The notes below the pieces were generated by a model, which worked only from the letters and a program-made list of their open reading frames with translations, was not told the origin of the DNA and did no database searches. Shown here in pieces: positions 19,815-29,702 of a stretch of 64,000 nt of DNA. Made by a program: the position numbers and the translations under genes. Numbering within the stretch: the stretch's first letter is position 1; each line of letters starts with the position of its first letter. Source of the DNA: Chelatococcus asaccharovorans (GTDB lineage: Bacteria; Pseudomonadota; Alphaproteobacteria; Rhizobiales; Beijerinckiaceae); the NCBI RefSeq assembly GCF_003201475.1, contig NZ_QJJK01000004.1, positions 380,631 to 444,630 on the forward strand. Reading direction: 5' to 3'.

Positions 19815-21107
19815 ATGGCGAACGTCGTAGTGGTCGGTGCCCAGTGGGGCGATGAAGGCAAAGGCAAGATCGTTGACTGGTTGAGCGAACAGGCCGACGT
19901 GGTCGTGCGCTTCCAGGGCGGTCACAATGCCGGTCATACGCTTGTCATCGATGGCACCACCTACAAGCTGTCCCTCCTGCCATCGGGCGTCGTCCGTCCC
20001 GGCAAGCTTGGCGTCATCGGCAATGGCGTCGTGCTCGACCCGCAGGCACTGATCGCGGAGATCGCGCGGCTGAAGGAGCAGGGGCTCGCGATCTCGCCGG
20101 AAAATCTGCGTGTTGCCGACAATGCCGCCTTGATCCTGCCGTTACATCGCGAGCTTGATGCGCTGCGCGAAAGTTCCAACAGCGGCACGAAGATCGGCAC
20201 GACGCGCCGCGGCATCGGCCCGGCCTATGAAGACAAGGTGGGGCGCCGCGCGATTCGCGTGATGGATCTCGCAGACCTCGACACCCTCGAGGACAAGATC
20301 GAGCGGCTGCTCGTCCATCACAATGCCTTGAGGCGCGGCTTCGGCCTGCCCGAGTTCAACGCCTCCGAGATTTTCACGGAACTCAAGGCCATTGCGCCTG
20401 ATATCGTGCCCTATATGGGCGTGACGTGGCTGCTGCTCGATGACCATCGCCGCGCCGGCAAGCGCATTCTCTTCGAGGGAGCCCAGGGCGCCCTGCTCGA
20501 TGTGGACCATGGCACCTATCCCTTCGTCACATCGTCGCACACCGTTGCCGGCCAGGCTGCCGCCGGCTCGGGGCTCGGCCCCAATGCCATCGGCTATGTG
20601 CTGGGCATTGCGAAGGCCTATACCACGCGCGTCGGCGAGGGGCCGTTTCCGACGGAACAGGACAACGAGGTCGGCGAGATGCTCGGCACGCGTGGCCATG
20701 AATTCGGGACGGTCACGGGGCGTAAGCGGCGCTGCGGCTGGTTCGATGCCGTCCTCGTGCGCCAGACGGTGAAGACATCGGGGATCAACGGCATTGCCCT
20801 GACTAAGCTCGACATTCTCGACGGCTTCAAGACCATCAATGTCTGTGTGGGCTATCGCCTCGACGGCAAGGCGTTCGACTATCTGCCGGCAGGGCAGGCC
20901 CAGCAGGCGCATGTCGAGCCGATCTACGAGACCATCGAGGGCTGGGAAGGTTCGACGGCCGGGGCGCGTTCCTGGGCTGACTTGCCGGCCCAGGCGATCA
21001 AATATGTCCGGCGTATCGAGGAATTGATCGGCGCGCCGGTGGCGCTTCTCTCGACGAGCCCGGAACGGGATGACACGATCCTGGTGCATAACCCATTCGA
21101 AGGTTGA
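19815..21107 (+). CDS. purA: Adenylosuccinate synthetase
   Basis: GTP-dependent ligation of IMP and aspartate in AMP synthesis. 430 aa, the family norm. The N-terminal P-loop [14 protein letters not shown] is at about residues 8-21 and NAGHT at about 38-42; [12 protein letters not shown] and the C-terminal region fit the guanine-binding part. Start at 19815 gives [15 protein letters not shown], the standard beginning; an in-frame GTG at 19782 is less likely. Confidence 0.97.
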   Translation: MANVVVVGAQWGDEGKGKIVDWLSEQADVVVRFQGGHNAGHTLVIDGTTYKLSLLPSGVVRPGKLGVIGNGVVLDPQALIAEIARLKEQGLAISPENLRVADNAALILPLHRELDALRESSNSGTKIGTTRRGIGPAYEDKVGRRAIRVMDLADLDTLEDKIERLLVHHNALRRGFGLPEFNASEIFTELKAIAPDIVPYMGVTWLLLDDHRRAGKRILFEGAQGALLDVDHGTYPFVTSSHTVAGQAAAGSGLGPNAIGYVLGIAKAYTTRVGEGPFPTEQDNEVGEMLGTRGHEFGTVTGRKRRCGWFDAVLVRQTVKTSGINGIALTKLDILDGFKTINVCVGYRLDGKAFDYLPAGQAQQAHVEPIYETIEGWEGSTAGARSWADLPAQAIKYVRRIEELIGAPVALLSTSPERDDTILVHNPFEG

Positions 21108-21138
21108 CCTGACGCGCGATTCGAGACATTCGACCTGA

Positions 21139-22425
21139 ATGGCCGATTATTACACCCTGCTGCAGCGGGCAATTTCTGGTCTGCCGGAGAATACGCCCGA
21201 AACTCGCGGAGCCATCTACGAGCGGGCGCGTACCGTGCTCGTCCAGCAACTGCGAAAAGTCGAGCCGCCGCTCCCTGAGGCTGATATCGATCGCGAATAT
21301 GCCGCGCTCGATCTCGTCATCGCCCGCATCGAGGCAGAGGCCCGGCCGCGCGAAGACGCCGCGTGGCCGGATGAGAACTGGCCCGACCAGGAGCATCTGC
21401 ACGCCTTCGAGCAGGTGCCGGAGGCAGTTGATGACGAGCCCGGGTCCGACGAGCAGGCTCCGCGGCGGGACGAGCCTGTCGAGCCGCAGCCGGCGGAGCC
21501 GCCACAGCCCGAGTTCGCGGCCTCCGACGCAGAGACCAATGGATCGCCCGGCCGGGAACGGCCGCGGCTGGCGCCTGTCCGTCCCAAGCGGGACTGGCAC
21601 AGCCACATGCGCACCTTCGTCGTGGCGGGAGTGCTCGCCGCTGTCGTCGCAGCGATCGCAGGTGTAGCGGTCGTGCTGCGTGACCAGCCTGTGGAGATCC
21701 CCCACGGCGCCGAGCAGGCGGCACCACAGGAGCAGAGCGACGGCAAGTTCACGGAGCGCCTCGGGGGCGAGCCGGCGCCGGCAGCCCCGCCGCCCGCAGC
21801 ACCGACGCAGACGCAGACGCAGACGGCAAGCCCACAGCAGCCTCCGGCCCCGCAACCACAGCCGCAGCCGCAGGGTGGCGTTGCCGTTGCGCAGCGCGCC
21901 AGCCTGTATGAGGAATCGCCGGACAATCCGCAGGCTCCCATCGTCACGGCCGGTCGGACCACCTGGAGGATCGACAGCATCAACCCGGGCCAGGGCGAGC
22001 CGTTGGAAAGCGTTGTGCATGCGGATGTCGAGATTCCACAGGCCGGGCTTTCCCTCGCGCTGGTGCTGCGGCGCAACCGCGACACCACCTTGCCCGCCTC
22101 CCATACGGTTGAGCTGACCTTCCGCAACACCTCCGGTGATGCCACGCGCTCTGTGCGCGACGTCGGCGTGATGCAGCTGAAGGCGGACGAGGGCGGCCGG
22201 GGGGCACCCCTGGCAGGGCTTCCAGTGCCCGTGACCGAGAATATCTTCCTGATCGGCCTGTCGAACCTCAGTGCGGACATGGAACGCAACGCCGCTCTGC
22301 TCAAGAGCCAGGCCTGGATCGACCTGCCGCTGCGCTTTGCCAACGGACGCCGCGCGGTGCTGACCTTCGAGAAGGGCGTCTCCGGTGAAAAGGCGATCAA
22401 TGAGGCCTTCCGCCTCTGGCAATAG
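21139..22425 (+). CDS. Membrane-anchored conserved hypothetical protein
   Basis: 428 aa, located 31 bases after purA and probably cotranscribed. An N-terminal cytoplasmic helical part (about 1-65, ADYYTLLQRAISGLPENTPE) is followed by an acidic, Pro-rich linker, one transmembrane segment near residues 158-180 (FVVAGVLAAVVAAIAGVAVVL), a Pro/Gln/Thr-rich periplasmic linker and a folded C-terminal domain of about 175 residues. The last part resembles conserved Hyphomicrobiales proteins found next to purA, of unknown function. The topology suggests linkage between cytoplasm and cell wall. Its TAG stop coincides with the edge of a degenerate family A repeat. Confidence 0.75.
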   Translation: MADYYTLLQRAISGLPENTPETRGAIYERARTVLVQQLRKVEPPLPEADIDREYAALDLVIARIEAEARPREDAAWPDENWPDQEHLHAFEQVPEAVDDEPGSDEQAPRRDEPVEPQPAEPPQPEFAASDAETNGSPGRERPRLAPVRPKRDWHSHMRTFVVAGVLAAVVAAIAGVAVVLRDQPVEIPHGAEQAAPQEQSDGKFTERLGGEPAPAAPPPAAPTQTQTQTASPQQPPAPQPQPQPQGGVAVAQRASLYEESPDNPQAPIVTAGRTTWRIDSINPGQGEPLESVVHADVEIPQAGLSLALVLRRNRDTTLPASHTVELTFRNTSGDATRSVRDVGVMQLKADEGGRGAPLAGLPVPVTENIFLIGLSNLSADMERNAALLKSQAWIDLPLRFANGRRAVLTFEKGVSGEKAINEAFRLWQ

Positions 22426-22528
22426 CGCGAGGGCGACTTGAATAGAGTCGACAGAATCCACTCAAGTTTTTGAATTTACTCGTCTCTTTTCGAGTTGAGC
22501 AAATCTGCGAAAGACGGACTTGCGCGCG
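22422..22528. repeat. Degenerate family A repeat
   Basis: Aligns end to end without gaps over 107 bases to the copy at 18428-18534 (shared blocks ACTT, GAATTT, CTCGT, GAGCAA, GAAAGACGGACTTGC). The first four bases are ATAG; this TAG is the stop codon of the preceding gene. The right terminus has decayed to GCGCGCG. Confidence 0.75.
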
Positions 22529-22611
22529 CGCGGTGCGCTCCCGTCTCGACGGGGCTGCCTGGTGATGGCCAGTCGGCGTCCGGTCTTCACCGAAGCCAGG
22601 GCAAGACCCAC

Positions 22612-22640
22612 AAAAAAAATGGCCCCGCGAGGGGCCATTT
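22612..22640 (-). terminator. Intrinsic terminator of rpoH
   Basis: On the minus strand, a stem AATGGCCCC with GGGGCCATT, loop TCGC, then a run of eight T (A on the plus strand at 22612-22619). Sits 34 bases after the rpoH stop. Confidence 0.9.
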
Positions 22641-22673
22641 TCGCTCAGGCGGCCCGTCGGCCGGACCAAAAGG

Positions 22674-23573
22674 TTACATTGCCGGCAAAGCCGCCGGGGT
22701 GGCCATTTCGAGCTTGGCCAAGCCCTTCTTCACCGCCTCCTGAACCTTCTCGAAGGCGCGGACCTCGATCTGGCGGACGCGTTCGCGGGAGACGCCGAAT
22801 TCGCCGGACAATTCCTCAAGGGTGACAGGCTCGTCCTGCAGACGGCGCGCCTCGAAGATACGCCGCTCGCGGTCGTTGAGGACGCCGAGCGCATCGCGCA
22901 GGGCGGTGAGGCGATTGCGCCCCTCCTCCTCGTTGGCCAGGATCGTCTCCTGGTCGGCGCTGTCGTCGACAAGCCAGTCCTGCCACTCACCTTCGCCTTC
23001 CTGACGCAGGGGCGCATTCAGGGACGTGTCGCCGCCAAGGCGGCGATTCATGTCGATGACGTCCTGTTCGGTCACACCGAGGCGAGTCGCAATGGTCTTG
23101 ACCTGCTCCGGGCGGAGGTCGCCCTCCTCGTAAGCCGAGATATGGCTCTTGGCTTTGCGCAGGTTGAAGAACAGCTTCTTCTGGTTGGCCGTGGTTCCCA
23201 TCTTCACGAGCGACCAGGACCGCAGGATGTACTCTTGAATCGCGGCCTTGATCCACCACATCGCATAGGTGGCAAGGCGGAAGCCTTTATCGGGCTCGAA
23301 GCGTTTCACGGCCTGCATGAGGCCGACGTTACCCTCCGAGACGACTTCCGAGATCGGCAGGCCGTAGCCGCGATAGCCCATGGCGATTTTGGCCACGAGC
23401 CGCAGATGGGAGGTGACAAGTTTGTGGGCCGCTTCGCGATCATCGTGCTCGCGCCAGCGTTTCGCGAGCATGAACTCCTCTTCCGGTTTCAGCATGGGAA
23501 ACCGGCGGATTTCGTCGAGATAGCGCGATAGGCCACCTTCGTTAAGCAGCGCGGGAAGAACCGTCGAAGCCAT
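22674..23573 (-). CDS. rpoH: RNA polymerase sigma-32 factor (heat shock)
   Basis: 299-aa sigma70-family factor that directs transcription of chaperones and proteases. Region 2 is seen at about residues 45-120 (VTSHLRLVAKIA, ATYAMWWIKAAIQEYILRSW), the RpoH box QKKLFFNLR at 131-139 and region 4 helix-turn-helix near 250-285 (LEELSGEFGVSRERVRQIE). The RpoH box distinguishes it from RpoD. An AGGAGG site lies 5 bases before the ATG. In alphaproteobacteria rpoH is typically next to rluD, as here. Confidence 0.97.
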   Translation of the reverse strand: MASTVLPALLNEGGLSRYLDEIRRFPMLKPEEEFMLAKRWREHDDREAAHKLVTSHLRLVAKIAMGYRGYGLPISEVVSEGNVGLMQAVKRFEPDKGFRLATYAMWWIKAAIQEYILRSWSLVKMGTTANQKKLFFNLRKAKSHISAYEEGDLRPEQVKTIATRLGVTEQDVIDMNRRLGGDTSLNAPLRQEGEGEWQDWLVDDSADQETILANEEEGRNRLTALRDALGVLNDRERRIFEARRLQDEPVTLEELSGEFGVSRERVRQIEVRAFEKVQEAVKKGLAKLEMATPAALPAM

Positions 23574-23743
23574 GAAAACCTCCTAACCAACCCCCTTTCA
23601 GGCAGGTTGTCTTAGAGCCGCCTTTGTGGCCGGCTCCGTATTGTAGCATACAGGTCTCGACCTGAGCGGGCGAGGCACCCTTTTGCGTCAGGATGCATAT
23701 TGAAGTGCGAATACGCAGAATGCAGTGCGATTCCGCACATGGC

Positions 23744-24802
23744 CTATCGTTTGGGCCTTGTCGCCGGCAAAGCCGCTACCAACCGAGCAAGGTCGTCCGG
23801 CGGGGCACTCTCAAAACACATGAATTCACCGCTCGCGGGATGGGCGAAGCCAAGCCTCGACGCGTGCAGGGCCTGTCGTCCAAGTGACTGGAGCGCAGCA
23901 CGCGCATCGGAATCGAGCAGGCTCTCCTTTGTCCTGAAGCCCCGCCCATAGAGCTGGTCGCCCAGCAACGGATGGCCGATATGGGCCATATGAACGCGGA
24001 TCTGGTGAGTTCGCCCGGTTTCAAGACGACAACGGATGAAGCTTCCGATGGGTTCCACGCCCCCGCCGCGCGTGCCATCTCCCCAGAAATGCCCATCAAC
24101 CTCATAGTGGGTGATCGCCACCCGGCCACGCCCTTCGCGCGTGACGGTCATCTTCTCGCGATTGTGCGTCGCCCGCTCGATCGGCTGATCGATGGTGCCT
24201 CTGAGGGTGGGCAGGAGCCCCCAGGCAAGGGCCGTATAGACGCGTTCCAGCGGCCCCGTGCGGCCGTGATCGGCGAACTGCTGCGACAAGGCCGCGTGGG
24301 CCTGGTCGGTCTTGGCGACAACCATGACGCCGGAGGTATCCTTGTCCAGCCGATGCACGATGCCAGGCCGCCGCACGCCGCCGATGCCGGACAGGCTGTC
24401 GCCGCAATGGGCAAGCAGCGCATTGACGAGCGTGCCGCTGGCATGGCCAGGGGCGGGATGCACGACGAGGCCGGCGGGCTTGTCGATGACGATGATGTGA
24501 TTGTCCTCATAGAGGACGGTGAGAGGGATTGTCTCAGGCTCGGGCTCCGCAGGCGCTGCCGGCGGCACCACCAGACTGACGGTCGCGCCGGCGACCACCT
24601 TATGCTTGGGGTCCGAAACCACCGTGCCATTGATGCGCACCTGACCGGCGCGGACCAGCTGCTGCAGGCGCGAGCGGGACAGATCGGCGAAAGCCACCGC
24701 GAGAAATCGGTCGAGGCGGTCGCCGGCGAAGTCATCCGCCACCGTCACGGTCCGCGCTTCGGCGGAGGTGGCGTGAGGTGCGGGATCGAAATCAGCGTGC
24801 AT
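23744..24802 (-). CDS. rluD: Ribosomal large subunit pseudouridine synthase D
   Basis: Makes pseudouridines in helix 69 of 23S rRNA. 352 aa with an N-terminal S4-like RNA-binding domain (about 26-80) and the catalytic domain with HRLDKDTSG (Asp153 as the catalytic residue) and the RTHQIRVH motif near residue 260. The C-terminal GEFMCFESAPPDD fits the family end. Upstream of rpoH with a 170-base gap, so probably separate promoters. Confidence 0.94.
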   Translation of the reverse strand: MHADFDPAPHATSAEARTVTVADDFAGDRLDRFLAVAFADLSRSRLQQLVRAGQVRINGTVVSDPKHKVVAGATVSLVVPPAAPAEPEPETIPLTVLYEDNHIIVIDKPAGLVVHPAPGHASGTLVNALLAHCGDSLSGIGGVRRPGIVHRLDKDTSGVMVVAKTDQAHAALSQQFADHGRTGPLERVYTALAWGLLPTLRGTIDQPIERATHNREKMTVTREGRGRVAITHYEVDGHFWGDGTRGGGVEPIGSFIRCRLETGRTHQIRVHMAHIGHPLLGDQLYGRGFRTKESLLDSDARAALQSLGRQALHASRLGFAHPASGEFMCFESAPPDDLARLVAALPATRPKR

Positions 24803-25174
24803 CGCTCAGGCATGCATCACTCCGCCCGAGGGGGCAAGCATCATGACCGGTGCTGTGGGGAATGCCTGTCGGACGCCCCCGCGCCGTCCCGGCGTGACCT
24901 ATGGTCACCCGCGCCCCTGAATCCGCCTCGAATCCATCGTCGCGGTGGAACGTTTTCGCAGTCCGGCGTATGATAACGGCGCTGGGGCCTGCGGTGCCTT
25001 GACAGCCTTTGGCTGTCTGGGGTTCCTGCGCGTGAACCCGGCGCGCCGTGCAATCCGGCAGATGGGACAGCTTGAGGGAAATTCGGACCGGATGAATACG
25101 CGAGCAACGCGTTGCAGGGGCGCTGATATGGGGGCAGGTATTGCGTCTTGGCCAGAGCATCGGCGGAGGCCAAG
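24803..25174 (+). other. Divergent spacer between rluD and the DUF465 gene
   Basis: No gene supported. Contains two adjacent hairpins, GACAGCC-TTT-GGCTGTC at 25001-25017 and GGGTTC/GAACCC just after, and a TTGACA hexamer at 24999-25004 overlapping the first. This may be the promoter or leader of the downstream DUF465 gene; I see no good -10 partner. Confidence 0.45.
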
Positions 25175-25483
25175 GTGAGCGATCTGCGGCTGCCCCCCTC
25201 GCTCGTCTCGCTGCAAGGCGTCACGTCCTCCCCCGCGAATGCCGACAGCCCTGAGAAGCCGATGGTTTCCGGCCTGTTCGAGGGTGACGAACGGGATATC
25301 CTCGCCGCCGAATTGTCGCGGCTGCGGGAGGAGCATCGCGATCTCGACATGGCAATCGGCGCCCTGGAGCATGTCGGCCCGGCCGATCAGTTGCAGATTC
25401 AGCGGTTGAAGAAGCGGAAGCTTGTCCTGAAGGATCGTATCTCCTTCATCGAGGACCAGTTGACCCCGGATATCATCGCGTGA
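25175..25483 (+). CDS. DUF465 (YdcH-like) small coiled-coil protein
   Basis: Small cytoplasmic helical protein. The C-terminal 65 residues form the DUF465 coiled coil, with LSRLREEHRDLDMAIGALE and the family signature LKKRKLVLKDRISFIEDQL. The GTG at 25175 follows a GGCGGAGG site and gives 102 aa; an ATG at 25262 would give 73 aa, closer to the usual family size. Function unknown. It precedes purE, the usual order in this group. Confidence 0.8.
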   Translation: MSDLRLPPSLVSLQGVTSSPANADSPEKPMVSGLFEGDERDILAAELSRLREEHRDLDMAIGALEHVGPADQLQIQRLKKRKLVLKDRISFIEDQLTPDIIA

Positions 25484-25680
25484 CGATGCGCGCGGGACCT
25501 CGGGCGCGGCTTCGCGCGCAGGGGCTCGCCTGCGAAAGCGCGCTTGGCACGCGGGGTACAACAATGTCAGCCCTTGCATAGGGCCACGGCAGCCGCTATG
25601 GCGCGATCGTCAAAGGAGAGCAAACGCATGGGAAGCGCCGGCTGCGGCACCCGCCCGCATTGGAATGGGATGATCGCCCG

Positions 25681-26184
25681 ATGAATGGAGACGCGGGGAA
25701 GGCACCGGTTGCCGTCATCATGGGGAGCCAGTCGGACTGGGCGACCATGCGTCATACCACCGAGACGCTCGAGGGCCTCGGCATCGCCTTCGATGCCAGG
25801 ATCGTGTCCGCCCACAGGACGCCGGACAGGCTTTATGATTTCGCCAAGGGCGCGGCCGATGCGGGCTACAAGGTCATCATCGCCGGTGCCGGCGGCGCGG
25901 CGCATCTTCCGGGCATGGCGGCCGCGCTGACGCATCTGCCGGTCTTCGGCGTGCCCGTGGAGTCGAAGGCCCTCTCCGGCCAGGACAGCCTGCTGTCGAT
26001 CGTGCAGATGCCGGCCGGCATTCCCGTCGGGACGCTGGCGATCGGCCGGTCCGGGGCCGTGAATGCGGCCTTGCTCGCGGCAGCTGTCCTTGCGCTCGGC
26101 GACGCCGCGCTGGCGACGCGCCTGAAGGACTGGCGCGCCCGCCAGACGGCTGCGGTGGCGGACGTGCCCGAGACCGCATCATGA
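25681..26184 (+). CDS. purE: N5-carboxyaminoimidazole ribonucleotide mutase
   Basis: Class I PurE, 167 aa, converts N5-CAIR to CAIR in purine synthesis. The MGSQSDW phosphate loop is at residues 14-20 and the catalytic His45 in [17 protein letters not shown] and the [17 protein letters not shown] motif complete the site. The ATG at 25681 is chosen over one at 25660 because it gives the usual length. Overlaps purK by 4 bases (ATGA), indicating translational coupling. Confidence 0.96.
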   Translation: MNGDAGKAPVAVIMGSQSDWATMRHTTETLEGLGIAFDARIVSAHRTPDRLYDFAKGAADAGYKVIIAGAGGAAHLPGMAAALTHLPVFGVPVESKALSGQDSLLSIVQMPAGIPVGTLAIGRSGAVNAALLAAAVLALGDAALATRLKDWRARQTAAVADVPETAS

Positions 26185-27290
26185 GCACGTCAACGCCCGC
26201 GAACGAGACCGCGATGCGCATGCTTCCGCCCGGCGCGACCGTCGGCATTCTCGGCGGTGGGCAGCTCGGCCGCATGATGGCGATGGCGGCGGCGGCCTAT
26301 GGATTGAAGACGCATATTTTTGCGCCGGATGCCGATAGTCCGGCCTTCGAAGTGTCCGGTAAGCACAGTTTGGCGGGCTATGACGACGAGGCGGCGCTGG
26401 TCGCCTTCGCGGCGTCCGTCGATGTCGTCACTTATGAATTCGAGAACATTCCGGCTGAGAGCGTCGACCTGCTTCGCCGGCATGTCCCGCTCTTCCCGGA
26501 TCACATGGCACTGGCGACGACCCAGGACCGCCTGCTCGAGAAGCGCTTCGTCGCGGCTCTCGGAATTCCCACCGCACCCTTCCGGGATGTCGCCAACAGG
26601 GCGGATCTCGCGGCGGGGCTTGCCGCGCTCGGTACCCCGGCGATCCTCAAGACGCGCCGCTTCGGCTATGACGGCAAGGGGCAGGTGAAGATCGAATCCG
26701 CGGATGATATCGACGCCGCGCTCGCGGCGATCGGCCATGCGCCGGCGATTCTCGAGGGGTTCGTGCCGTTCGAGCGCGAGGTGTCGGTGGTCGGCGCGCG
26801 TGACCGTGCCGGCGGGTTCGCGGCCTATGACGTCTGTGAGAACGTCCATCGCCATCACATTCTCGATACAACAACCGTTCCCAGTGCCCTGTCCGCGGCG
26901 CAATGCGCCAAGGCGGTCGAAGCGGCAAAGCGCATCGCCGATGCGCTGTCCTATGTCGGGGTCCTTGCGGTCGAAATGTTCGTGCTGGCTGGCGATGACA
27001 GCCCGATCATCGTGAACGAGATCGCGCCGCGTGTGCATAATTCCGGCCACTGGACGATCGAGGGGGCGGTGACCTCCCAGTTCGCCCAGCATATTCGTGC
27101 GGTCTGCGGCTGGCCGCTGGGCTCCACCCGCCGCAACGGTCGGGTGGACATGCGCAATCTCATTGGCGCCGATATCGAGGCCTGGGCCGACATCGTTGCC
27201 GAGCCCGGTCTGCACCTTCACCTCTACGGCAAAACCAGCGCCCGGCCGGGGCGCAAGATGGGGCACGTGACGCGTGTTCTGCCCGAATGA
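26181..27290 (+). CDS. purK: N5-carboxyaminoimidazole ribonucleotide synthase
   Basis: ATP-grasp ligase of 369 aa that makes N5-CAIR from AIR, bicarbonate and ATP, the substrate of PurE. N-terminal [13 protein letters not shown] (about 16-28), the central [12 protein letters not shown] loop near residue 155-166 and [16 protein letters not shown] near 280-295 are family hallmarks. Start overlaps the purE stop. A hairpin about 130 bases downstream may end the purEK transcript. Confidence 0.96.
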   Translation: MSTSTPANETAMRMLPPGATVGILGGGQLGRMMAMAAAAYGLKTHIFAPDADSPAFEVSGKHSLAGYDDEAALVAFAASVDVVTYEFENIPAESVDLLRRHVPLFPDHMALATTQDRLLEKRFVAALGIPTAPFRDVANRADLAAGLAALGTPAILKTRRFGYDGKGQVKIESADDIDAALAAIGHAPAILEGFVPFEREVSVVGARDRAGGFAAYDVCENVHRHHILDTTTVPSALSAAQCAKAVEAAKRIADALSYVGVLAVEMFVLAGDDSPIIVNEIAPRVHNSGHWTIEGAVTSQFAQHIRAVCGWPLGSTRRNGRVDMRNLIGADIEAWADIVAEPGLHLHLYGKTSARPGRKMGHVTRVLPE

Positions 27291-27417
27291 GATCGGCAAA
27301 CGCCCTCGTGCCTGGAACAACAGGCCTGTGACAATCGTCGGTCTTTCATGCCGGAATCATGGATGCGGCGGTGGACAGCCGTGATGACATCTGCTATTCG
27401 CAACCATCTTTGGCGGC

Positions 27418-27438
27418 GGCGCGTTTCAGCGCCGCTTT
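27418..27438 (+). terminator. Probable terminator between purK and rpsU
   Basis: GCGGCG at 27418-27423 pairs with CGCCGC at 27430-27435, followed by TTT and, after a CGGC, TTTT. It lies 40 bases before the rpsU start, so it could end purEK or attenuate rpsU. Confidence 0.5.
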
Positions 27439-27477
27439 CGGCTTTTGCCAACCTTATTCAGAACACGGGATGAAGGC

Positions 27478-27708
27478 GTGCAGGTTCTCGTTCGCGACAA
27501 CAATGTCGATCAAGCGCTGCGTGCGCTGAAAAAGAAGATGCAGCGTGAGGGCATCTTTCGGGAGATGAAGCTTCGCGGACATTACGAGAAGCCGTCCGAG
27601 AAACGTGCCCGCGAGAAGGCGGAAGCCGTGCGCCGCGCGCGCAAGCTGATGCGCAAGCGTCTGCAGCGCGAAGGCCTGCTCCCGTCGAAGCCGAAGCCCA
27701 CCCGCTGA
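27478..27708 (+). CDS. rpsU: 30S ribosomal protein bS21
   Basis: Small basic ribosomal protein of the 30S subunit platform, 76 aa. The start is taken as the GTG at 27478, giving [20 protein letters not shown], the standard beginning of alphaproteobacterial bS21; an in-frame ATG 33 bases upstream would add residues unknown in the family. [24 protein letters not shown] is the typical central segment. A GAAGG close to the GTG may act as ribosome binding site although the spacing is short. Confidence 0.95.
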   Translation: MQVLVRDNNVDQALRALKKKMQREGIFREMKLRGHYEKPSEKRAREKAEAVRRARKLMRKRLQREGLLPSKPKPTR

Positions 27709-28342
27709 TCATCGTCTCGCAGGGCTCGGTCGTTTCGCGACCGGCCCGGCCGTGGTGCACAGTCATGGGAAACCGCACTGCTTTCAGGGTAGCGGTATGG
27801 TCTGGCAAGGGGTGCGGTCTATACGGCGGTCGCAACCTGCGCGGGTCATGGTAAAACAGTTCAGTTGTGCGGCGCCCTGGAACGTCCCGGGCGCTTTTTG
27901 CGTTTGCGCTCAGTGGCGGCTTCGCATGCGGTCGGCTGTTGTCGGGACGGAGGGCACCCTGTGCGGGCTGCCTGGCTGGTCTGCTCATGGCGCAGGGTTG
28001 AGACAATCCGCCGCGTCGATGCGGGCCGATCGCGCGGCTGCTCGTGCCGAAAACGCTTCCGGAGGCAGCGGCCATTGCCTGTAACCCCTTCTCAATAATG
28101 GGAAATTTCCCCTGGGGGTGGCGGCGGCCGACAGCCTCCACCGTGGGCCATTTTGGCGTTGATATATGTCAGTTGATAGAAATCTAAACGCTTCCGAAAC
28201 CGGATTCGGCAGAATGATGGTTAAGGGTTAACCGAACAGGTGTTTAAAGCGTTGAGGCTGGCATCACAGGGTGGCGGCAGAGCGGGGCCTTGTTCGGGAT
28301 GCCGGATGTCGAGCGGCATCGAGGTTAGGAGAATCTGTGGTG
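27709..28342 (+). other. 634-base spacer after rpsU
   Basis: No gene seen. It holds an intrinsic terminator at 27872-27899, too far from rpsU to be its only end signal and so possibly the end of a short RNA; an AT-rich patch at 28150-28250; and the palindrome GGTTAA-GGG-TTAACC at 28219-28233, about 110 bases before the lipoprotein gene, possibly an operator. Confidence 0.5.
27872..27899 (+). terminator. Intrinsic terminator
   Basis: GCGCCC at 27872-27877 pairs with GGGCGC at 27889-27894, followed by five T. No coding frame ends near it; it may close the rpsU transcript 160 bases after the stop or a small RNA. Confidence 0.7.
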
Positions 28343-29245
28343 ATGAATCAGCACGCGGCGCAGGCCTCTCCCCGCCGTTTTGATGGCACGGCGGGAAGCC
28401 GATTTCGGGTGGGCGCGCGCCTTGTCGCGGCAGCGGGCCTGATGTGCGGACTTGTCGCCTGCGAAACGGTGGCGCCGCAATCGACGCGGGTTGCCGAACT
28501 CGTGAAGGACAACTCAGCCGCCACATCGACCAACATTGCGTCCTTGACGGACGTCATCAAGGCTAATCCCGGCGATCCCGGGGCCTATAACACGCGTGGC
28601 GCCGCCTATGCCCGCACCGGGCAGTTCTCGGAAGCGGTGGCGGATTTCTCGCAGGCCGTGAAACTTAACCCCAATTATGCGCCGGCCTATACGAACCGGG
28701 CCCTGGCCTACCGTCAAACCGGGCGTGACCAGCAGGCGCTGAGCGATTTCGACCGCGCCATTGCCTCCGATCCAAGCTATGCACCGGCCTATGTCGGACG
28801 CGCGAACCTGCTCCGCGTGCAGGGGCGCTTCGATCAGGCCCAGGCCGATCTGAGCAAGGCTATCCAGATCAATCCGGAATCCGCCGAGTCCTTCCACGCC
28901 CGGGCGCTCGTTTATCAGCGCCAGGGTCAGAATCAGCTGGCGATCAAGGATTTTGACGCGGCGCTCGATCGCAACCCGTTCGTCGCGGCGCCCTATACGG
29001 GCAGGGGGCAGAGCCTGCTGGCGGTTGGCCAATATGACAAGGCGATCGAGGACTTCAACGCGTCGCTCAACGTCGACAATCACAACGCTGATGCATGGGC
29101 GGGCCGCGGCATGGCCTACGAGCGGCTCGGCAAGAAGAACGAAGCGGTCGAATCCTATCAGCGCGCCCTCTCGGTCGACCCGAACAATGATATCGCGAAG
29201 CAGGGGCTTCGTCGCGTGCAGGGTGGCGGCGGATTGTTCGGCTGA
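28343..29245 (+). CDS. TPR-repeat lipoprotein (NlpI-like)
   Basis: 300-aa predicted lipoprotein. The signal peptide ends in the lipobox LVAC (Cys at about residue 41 after a long n-region), followed by six or more TPR units from about residue 70 to the end, each with the AYxxRGxAYxxxGxxxxAxxDFxxAxxLNPxxA pattern. TPR lipoproteins of this type scaffold envelope complexes, as NlpI does for peptidoglycan hydrolases. Start choice: AGGAG at 28327-28331 could serve GTG at 28337 or 28340 or the ATG at 28343; all are in frame. No partner gene is adjacent. Confidence 0.85.
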   Translation: MNQHAAQASPRRFDGTAGSRFRVGARLVAAAGLMCGLVACETVAPQSTRVAELVKDNSAATSTNIASLTDVIKANPGDPGAYNTRGAAYARTGQFSEAVADFSQAVKLNPNYAPAYTNRALAYRQTGRDQQALSDFDRAIASDPSYAPAYVGRANLLRVQGRFDQAQADLSKAIQINPESAESFHARALVYQRQGQNQLAIKDFDAALDRNPFVAAPYTGRGQSLLAVGQYDKAIEDFNASLNVDNHNADAWAGRGMAYERLGKKNEAVESYQRALSVDPNNDIAKQGLRRVQGGGGLFG

Positions 29246-29702
29246 GATCCGCCGCATTCAAACGAGTCCCGGCGGAGTGCGCCGGTGCTGCGAGAGCCAA
29301 TCCCTGCGCAATGGGCCGCGGCCTTGTGGTCAGCTCTTGATACTCGAGGGCTCTGCCGTCATCGGCAAGGCCTTGCGTCTGCGCCCTGAGAGGGGGGCGG
29401 CCGGGCGTCTTTCATCACAAAAGCCGCGCCATGATGTGTAGCCGACGGCCAGCCAGAACGATAGGCCGGCGACGACTGTCGCGATCCACTGTGCAACAAG
29501 CATAGCTACCTTACCTGAGATGGAGGCGCTTCCCTCAAAGCACTCTTGATCTATCTCTATCAGCTTGCCGCGCTGGAACGACAACAGGGGTGTTTCGGCG
29601 CGTTTCAATCTGTTTCAGAGCAAGCCAACAAAAAAGGCGCTTCGAACGAAGCGCCTTTCAGGTGATGGCAGACCTCCTGCCCCTCGCGGAGGCCTATCAG
29701 GC
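29246..29702. other. 457-base convergent spacer between the TPR lipoprotein and trcR
   Basis: Contains the trcR terminator (29629-29658). On the minus strand a 57-codon frame (29503 down to 29330) begins with a plausible single membrane helix, MLVAQWIATVVAGLSFWLAV, behind AGGTAG; it could be a small membrane protein, but I have no second line of evidence and do not call it. Confidence 0.4.
29629..29658 (-). terminator. Intrinsic terminator of trcR
   Basis: An 11-bp perfect stem, AAGGCGCTTCG with CGAAGCGCCTT, loop AA; on the minus strand it is followed by a run of T (A on the plus strand at 29629-29635). Lies 45 bases after the trcR stop. Confidence 0.9.

Noticed and set aside
29330-29503. 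57-residue putative small membrane protein on the minus strand
   Set aside because: Has a plausible helix but no conservation evidence, and it lies between two convergent gene ends; not enough for a call.
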